From: Veillonella sp.
Lineage (GTDB): Bacteria > Bacillota > Negativicutes > Veillonellales > Veillonellaceae
Assembly: GCF_015058545.1 (NCBI RefSeq)
Contig: NZ_SVCB01000005.1
Span: 1-9,311 of the forward strand
Direction: 5' to 3'
DNA: 9,311 bases
Shown: positions 5,291 to 9,311 of the stretch, one piece after another
Layout of the letters: each line of letters starts with the position of its first letter
Numbering within the stretch: position 1 is the stretch's first letter
Made by a program: the position numbers and the translations under genes
The notes under the pieces: generated by a model
Databases searched by the model: none
What the model was told of the DNA's origin: nothing
The model's input: only the letters and a program-made list of their open reading frames with translations

Positions 5291-5938
5291 ATGAAACTAA
5301 CTACTTGGTGTGCAGCGGCTGTGTTGGCGCTTACCTTTAGTGTGGGGAGTGCTGTGCAGGCGGCCACACCGGCCACTACAGCTATTAAAGATATTAAGAC
5401 GCCGACTAATGTTACCTTGTCGGCCGGTTCGCAAAAAGCTTTATTTACGAACAGTGAAGATATTCAGCAGTATTTATTGAATCGTGGCGTATTGAGTGCC
5501 GATGTGTACCAATTGCGTTATAAAAAAGACAATGTATTCAGCTACGGTATCGTAGCGGATATTCGTCTTGGTGAACAAGGTCTTCGTACGTTGGGCATTG
5601 AAAGTGAAATGCCGGTCTTTTCTTTCAGCACGAAAAATAAAGACAAACAAGAAGATTCCGTATTGCCGGAATTGGCCGAATTAATCAATGAAGGCGGTCA
5701 AAATGAATTCCAACAGTATCGTGTCATCGAACCGTTAACTTTGCAAAAAAACGGGACCTACACCGGTACTTTGCGTTTTGACAATATGGTAAGCACTGTA
5801 ATTTACGGTGAAACCCTTCATGTCGTATTGTACGATAATTTGTATTTCGGACCGAGCGTTCGCGTCATCGCCCTTAACAGTGCCGATGATGATACCTTGT
5901 GGCCGATTGTTAACGGCTACGCCAAAGTAATCAAATAA
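5291..5938 (+). CDS. Exported hypothetical protein, 215 aa
   Basis: I do not recognise the family. The N-terminus is a clear Sec signal peptide: Lys2, a hydrophobic core (about 7-21) and a likely signal peptidase I site after AVQA (Ala24). The early Cys7 lies too near the N-terminus to be a lipoprotein cysteine. The mature protein is mixed alpha/beta, with a Thr/Ala-rich linker at 25-45, a charged region near 115-130 (KNKDKQED), and a beta-rich C-terminal half with Gly-Thr-Tyr turns. No other membrane segment or Cys pair was seen. The start is the ATG at 5291 with AAAGGAG six bases upstream; an in-frame TTG at 5285 is too close to the SD. It heads a run of + strand genes and ends 31 nt before the DoxX gene, which suggests co-transcription with the haem genes. 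It probably acts in the envelope. Confidence 0.8.
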   Translation: MKLTTWCAAAVLALTFSVGSAVQAATPATTAIKDIKTPTNVTLSAGSQKALFTNSEDIQQYLLNRGVLSADVYQLRYKKDNVFSYGIVADIRLGEQGLRTLGIESEMPVFSFSTKNKDKQEDSVLPELAELINEGGQNEFQQYRVIEPLTLQKNGTYTGTLRFDNMVSTVIYGETLHVVLYDNLYFGPSVRVIALNSADDDTLWPIVNGYAKVIK

Positions 5939-5969
5939 AGTCAGCAAATAAGGAGAATAACGAAGCAGA

Positions 5970-6386
5970 ATGAATATGCTATTTCATAATTTATTTCGCT
6001 ATCATGATTTCGGATTGTTGTTTTATCGCATCGTATTCGGTTTATCCATGATGGCTCACGGATATTTCAAATTTGCCGGTGGTGAACAGAATTTATATGC
6101 CATCGGTCATACGACGGCTCAATTCGGTGTACCGGATGGCTTTTTATTGCTCGGTATGGCCGCGGCCGGGGCAGAACTTTTAGGCGGATTTCTTCTTATT
6201 TTGGGCTTTTTGACACGTCTCGGCGCGCTATTGATTGCATTCACCTTATTCATTGCGACCGCAGCCGCATGGGACGCCGGATTTTTTAGATGGGATTATC
6301 CTTCACAGATGATGTTCGGCGCCATTATGCTCTTTATCGCAGGTCCGGGTCGCTACAGTGTAGATAGTGCCTTTACCAAACGATAA
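5970..6386 (+). CDS. DoxX-family membrane protein
   Basis: A 138-residue four-helix inner-membrane protein of the DoxX/DoxD-like family. Helices lie at about 13-32 (LLFYRIVFGLSMMAHG), 53-78 (around the AAAGAELLGG turn), 82-99 (ALLIAFTLFIATAAAW) and 110-126 (PSQMMFGAIMLFIAGPG). The Arg20 and His30-Gly31 placement in helix 1, KF after it, and the GA-E-LGG block (68-74) are characteristic. The family's biochemical role is poorly defined; members are linked to thiol/redox stress, sulfur metabolism and respiratory systems. The ATG at 5970 is the only usable start, because a stop lies four codons upstream. SD AAGGAG (5950-5955) is 14 nt away, longer than ideal. It lies 31 nt from each of its neighbours, so it is probably in one transcript with hemE, hemH and hemY. 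Confidence 0.88.
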   Translation: MNMLFHNLFRYHDFGLLFYRIVFGLSMMAHGYFKFAGGEQNLYAIGHTTAQFGVPDGFLLLGMAAAGAELLGGFLLILGFLTRLGALLIAFTLFIATAAAWDAGFFRWDYPSQMMFGAIMLFIAGPGRYSVDSAFTKR

Positions 6387-6417
6387 ATTGCGTATAACAA
6401 AGGAAAGAAGATACCTT

Positions 6418-7446
6418 ATGAATTCGACATACTTACAAATGATCCGCGGGGAAGAAACCTCTCATTGCCCCGTATGGTTTATGCGGCAAGCAGGCCGCAG
6501 CCAAGCCGAATATCGCCGTATTAAGGAAAAATATTCCTTGTTCGAAATAACACAGCAACCGGAGCTTTGCGCTTATATTACGCGTTTGCCCGTTGAAGAA
6601 TATAATGTAGATGCTGCTATTTTATATAAAGATATTATGACACCCTTGGTGCCTATCGGGGTGGAGGTAGAGCTTAAGTCCGGCATCGGTCCGGTTATCG
6701 GCAATCCCATTCGCACGGCGGAAGATATTGCCGCTATCGGCGCTCTCGATATGGCGGAGTCCTTGCCTCATGTGTTGGAAACAATTCGTATTCTGACAAA
6801 AGAGCAGCTCAAGGTGCCGCTCATCGGTTTTGGCGGGGCCCCGTTTACCTTGGCCAGTTACATGCTGGAAGGCGGCCCTTCGAAGACGTATCAGAAAACG
6901 CGGCAAATGCTCGTGACGCGTCCTGATTTGTGGGATGCGTTGATGGAAAAATTGACAGCTATGAGCATTGTCTATTTAGGTGCGCAAATCGAAGCAGGTG
7001 CCGCCGCCATCCAGATTTTTGATTCTTGGGTAGGTGCCGTGAGTGCGCGCGAATACGAAGCCCGCATTTATCCGTTTATGAAAGAGTTAATTACGGCCTT
7101 AAAGACTAAGTTCCCGACTACGCCAATCACCATGTTCGGCGTAGGGACGTATCACTTATTGCCACTATGGCGCCAATTGCCGGTTGATGTAATCGGCCTT
7201 GATTGGCGTTCGCCGATTGCCGATGCGAAAACTATGGGGATTACGCAGGCGGTGCAGGGCAATTTGGATCCGGCCTATTTATTTGCGGACTGGCCGGTGA
7301 TTCAACGTGAAATCGATCGCATCTTGGCGGAAGGCAAGGAACATGGTCGCCATATTTTCAACCTGGGCCATGGGGTTGTGCCGGAAGCGAATCCGGATGT
7401 ATTGAAGCGCATCGTGTCCTATGTGCATGAAGTGACGGCGCGATGA
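6418..7446 (+). CDS. hemE: Uroporphyrinogen III decarboxylase
   Basis: Cofactor-free cytosolic enzyme that removes the four acetate carboxyls of uroporphyrinogen III to give coproporphyrinogen III. 342 residues, normal for the family. Signature 1 is PVWFMRQAGRSQAEYR (18-33), with substrate-binding Arg23 and Arg27. The catalytic aspartate is Asp72 in YKDIMTP, the Gram-positive version of this loop. Signature 2 is GFGGAPFTLASYMLEGG (137-153, Tyr148). FDSWVG (201-206) and NLGHGVVPEANP (315-326, His318) complete the active site. The start is the ATG at 6418 behind a purine run (AAGGAAAGAAG, 6400-6410); an in-frame ATG at 6367 lies inside the DoxX gene and is rejected. Its stop codon overlaps the first possible ATG of hemH. 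It supplies the substrate for the two following gene products. Confidence 0.98.
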   Translation: MNSTYLQMIRGEETSHCPVWFMRQAGRSQAEYRRIKEKYSLFEITQQPELCAYITRLPVEEYNVDAAILYKDIMTPLVPIGVEVELKSGIGPVIGNPIRTAEDIAAIGALDMAESLPHVLETIRILTKEQLKVPLIGFGGAPFTLASYMLEGGPSKTYQKTRQMLVTRPDLWDALMEKLTAMSIVYLGAQIEAGAAAIQIFDSWVGAVSAREYEARIYPFMKELITALKTKFPTTPITMFGVGTYHLLPLWRQLPVDVIGLDWRSPIADAKTMGITQAVQGNLDPAYLFADWPVIQREIDRILAEGKEHGRHIFNLGHGVVPEANPDVLKRIVSYVHEVTAR

Positions 7447-7454
7447 GGGACGGT

Positions 7455-8486
7455 ATGAAGGAGCGAATCGGCTTATTGGTGATGGATTACGGCACACCGA
7501 CCGCTGAAGCCGATTTGATGCCTTATTATACAAGCATTCGCCGCGGTTATGCACCGACGGAGGCGGAAGTAGCGGTTTTGAAAAAACGCTATGAAGCCAT
7601 CGGCGGTTTGTCGCCTCTAGGGGCTATAACCGAAGGGCAAGCGGAATTATTAGCTAAGCAGCTTAACGAGCATAGCGATGATATAAGTTATGAATTATAT
7701 ATCGGCCATAAGCATATGCCTCCATTTATTGAAGATGCCGTGTCGGCTATGGGCGAAGCGGGCATCACGAAGGCAGTGGCTATCGTGATGGCACCGTATT
7801 TTTCACTCTTTGCAACGGCGTCCTATTTTGAACGAGCCAAGCGACGGGCAGCTCGCTATCAAATGGAAATTCGGGAAGTGGCGGCCTGGAATGAAGAACC
7901 GGAGTTCCTGGCTTATTGGCATCAGGCGTTGGCAACGACGCTGGGGGAAACGGCAGAACTGTTGAACCGGACTGATACATCAAATTCGTCGGAAACAACG
8001 AACTTGCCTGAAACAGCCAATACGGTTGAAGCAACAAATCAGGCTGAAGTAACGAATCCGGCGAAGGTTGCCGTAATCTTTACGGCCCACAGTTTGCCGT
8101 ATCATGTAATTCACATGGGTGACACCTATCCGGAAGCCGTTCAAGCTACGGCGAAACGCATTGCTCAGTCCGTAGGGCTTGGGACCTATGAAATGGCTTG
8201 GCAAAGTGCCGGTGTGCGCGGCGATTGGTTGACGCCGGATGTGGCAACGGTGACCCGCGAAGTCGTGGACCGAGATAATGTTAAAGCGGTTGTGTATGTA
8301 CCTATCGGGTTCGTATGCGACCATTTGGAAATATTGTATGATAATGATATTGCTTGCAGAGCCCTTTGCGATGAGCTGGGGGTTGCCTACAAGCGCGTAC
8401 CGATGCCGAATACGGATGCGCTTTTTGTCAAAGCCATGGCGCAGGCGGTACGACATTTACCCTTAGAAGATGAGGTGACAGAATGA
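7455..8486 (+). CDS. hemH: Ferrochelatase (coproporphyrin III ferrochelatase type) with a repeat insertion
   Basis: Inserts Fe2+ into a porphyrin in the cytosol; Gram-positive relatives (HemH/CpfC) use coproporphyrin III. 343 residues, against about 310 in Bacillus. Similarity to the Bacillus type is clear along its length: GLLVMDYGTP with Tyr12 (the axial tyrosine of this class), YEAIGGLSPL (46-55), FTAHSLP with catalytic His212 (209-215), and VCDHLEILYDND with Glu292 (287-298). The excess length comes mainly from a low-complexity insertion at about 171-204 holding five 6-residue repeats, just before the strand leading to His212. I chose the ATG at 7455 because GAGGG stands five bases before it and it gives an M-K-E-R start like relatives. 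The ATG at 7443 overlaps the hemE stop (ATGA) and would add four residues. The stop overlaps the hemY start by 4 bp, so translation is probably coupled. Confidence 0.96.
   Translation: MKERIGLLVMDYGTPTAEADLMPYYTSIRRGYAPTEAEVAVLKKRYEAIGGLSPLGAITEGQAELLAKQLNEHSDDISYELYIGHKHMPPFIEDAVSAMGEAGITKAVAIVMAPYFSLFATASYFERAKRRAARYQMEIREVAAWNEEPEFLAYWHQALATTLGETAELLNRTDTSNSSETTNLPETANTVEATNQAEVTNPAKVAVIFTAHSLPYHVIHMGDTYPEAVQATAKRIAQSVGLGTYEMAWQSAGVRGDWLTPDVATVTREVVDRDNVKAVVYVPIGFVCDHLEILYDNDIACRALCDELGVAYKRVPMPNTDALFVKAMAQAVRHLPLEDEVTE
7977..8066 (+). repeat. Five in-frame 18-bp tandem repeats inside hemH
   Basis: Units 7977-7994, 7995-8012, 8013-8030, 8031-8048 and 8049-8066 encode TSNSSE, TTNLPE, TANTVE, ATNQAE and VTNPAK. 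The pattern is (T/A/V)-(T/S/A)-N-x-x-(E/K), with Asn fixed at position 3. At DNA level AAT or AAC stands at codon 3 and GAA or AAG at codon 6, while the codons between vary, so the array is old or has diverged rather than being freshly copied. All units keep the hemH frame. Confidence 0.88.
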
Positions 8487-9311
8487 GTCGAGTAGCGGTG
8501 ATTGGCGGTGGTCTGACGGGCCTTGCAGCGGCCTATTATTTGGGCCGAGCTAAGCCGGACTGCCGGATTGATGTGTTCGAAGCAGAACAGCGATTTGGCG
8601 GTAAAATTAAAACGAAACGTGTGGACGGTTATGTAGTGGAAGTGGGACCTGATTCCTATTTAGCCCGCAAGCAGGCGATGACGGATTTAATCAACGAATT
8701 GGGTCTGGGCGATACGCTGGTTACCAATGCTACCGGCCAGGCTTTCATCTATGACCGAGGCAGCATGTTCCCTATACCGGGGGGCTCCATTGTAGGGATT
8801 CCTACGGAGTTTGTGCCTTTTGCCAAATCCACGTTGTTGTCATGGTCCGGTAAATTCCGCGCTATGCAGGATATTTTCAAAAGCCCTTATCCAACGGATG
8901 GGGACGTGTCCATCGGCGATTTTTTCAAATATCACTTGGGCAACGAAATGATGGATAAACTTATTGAGCCATTGTTGTCGGGCATTTACGGCGGCGATAT
9001 TTATGAATTAAGCCTCGATGCGACCTTCCCGGAATTCCACAGTTTGGAGCGCAAGCATGGTAACATGGTTAAAGGTATGTTGGCAGCCCGCAAGCAACGA
9101 GCCGCATCGAATGTGAAACCGAGCGGTCAATTCCGTCAGCTCACCGGCGGTTTAGAATCGATTATCGACGAATTGGTGGCGCAAATGCCGGACAATGTAA
9201 CACTTCATAAGAGTACGCCTGTAACATCCATTGAAAAAGTAAAAGACGGTTATGTCTTGGGCGGTACGGTGAAGAGTCCTTACGAAGACGTAATTATAAC
9301 CACACCGCCGC
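8483..9311 (+). CDS. hemY: Coproporphyrinogen III / protoporphyrinogen oxidase, 5' part
   Basis: FAD-dependent oxidase of the HemY/CgoX family that oxidises coproporphyrinogen III to coproporphyrin III (or protoporphyrinogen to protoporphyrin) with oxygen. The window holds 276 residues of an expected 460 or so; the frame is open to the last base. The N-terminal Rossmann motif VIGGGLTGLAAAYYL (6-20) is followed by FEAEQRFGGKIKT (32-44) at the flavin-binding region, then VEVGPDSYLARK (52-63), a hallmark of this family. PLLSGIYGGDIYELSL (163-178) and the QLTGGLESI block (219-227) also match. No signal peptide or membrane anchor is visible, consistent with a soluble Gram-positive type. The ATG at 8483 overlaps the hemH stop (ATGA), with SD GAGGTG five bases upstream, so it is probably translationally coupled. 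Its place after hemE and hemH repeats the Bacillus hemEHY order. Confidence 0.96.
   Translation, partial: MSRVAVIGGGLTGLAAAYYLGRAKPDCRIDVFEAEQRFGGKIKTKRVDGYVVEVGPDSYLARKQAMTDLINELGLGDTLVTNATGQAFIYDRGSMFPIPGGSIVGIPTEFVPFAKSTLLSWSGKFRAMQDIFKSPYPTDGDVSIGDFFKYHLGNEMMDKLIEPLLSGIYGGDIYELSLDATFPEFHSLERKHGNMVKGMLAARKQRAASNVKPSGQFRQLTGGLESIIDELVAQMPDNVTLHKSTPVTSIEKVKDGYVLGGTVKSPYEDVIITTPP

Noticed and set aside
7977..8066. The regularly spaced units considered as a CRISPR array
   Set aside because: Units are 18 bp, adjoin without spacers and keep the hemH reading frame.
7980..8456. A 158-codon - strand ORF opposite hemH
   Set aside because: It is the antisense shadow of hemH; its apparent C-terminal periodicity is only the complement of the hexapeptide repeat.

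Overview
The window comes from a low-to-moderate GC Bacillota. Every real gene has a purine-rich Shine-Dalgarno (SD) site, the promoters are sigma-70/sigma-A-like, and the haem genes are in the Bacillus-type order hemE-hemH-hemY. A bacterial glutaminyl-tRNA synthetase, which classical Bacilli lack, together with the overall gene style suggests a Negativicutes (Veillonella-like) genome. That placement is an inference, not something the sequence proves.

Layout. Positions 1-386 hold no convincing protein gene but are dense in inverted repeats: a 60-bp element with perfect 10-bp ends at the left edge, a strong + strand terminator (90-113), and on the - strand a run of promoter, three adjacent helices and an intrinsic terminator (about 340 down to 134) that reads like a small structured RNA gene. 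Two - strand genes follow: a fumarylacetoacetate hydrolase (FAH) superfamily enzyme (387-1316) and an unrecognised 134-residue protein (1515-1919), each with its own promoter candidate. The divergent gap 1920-2337 carries promoters in both directions, palindromes, a 16-codon mini-ORF candidate and a stem-loop leader for a D-2-hydroxyacid dehydrogenase of the glyoxylate/hydroxypyruvate reductase type (2338-3315). Next comes glnS (about 3462-5135), which starts at one of three consecutive TTG codons.

From 5291 to the right edge lies a closely spaced + strand gene run: a small exported protein of unknown function, a DoxX-family four-helix membrane protein, hemE, hemH and the 5' part of hemY. HemE makes coproporphyrinogen III. 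HemY/CgoX would oxidise it to coproporphyrin III and HemH/CpfC would insert iron, if the usual Gram-positive coproporphyrin-dependent route applies. hemH/hemY overlap by 4 bp (ATGA), and hemE/hemH either overlap by 4 bp or lie 8 bp apart depending on the hemH start, which points to translational coupling.

The least expected signals are the candidate - strand small RNA next to the FAH gene, a five-copy 18-bp/6-residue repeat inserted in HemH just before its active-site histidine, and short degenerate tandem repeats directly after the stop codons of both the dehydrogenase (22 bp x2) and glnS (21 bp x3).
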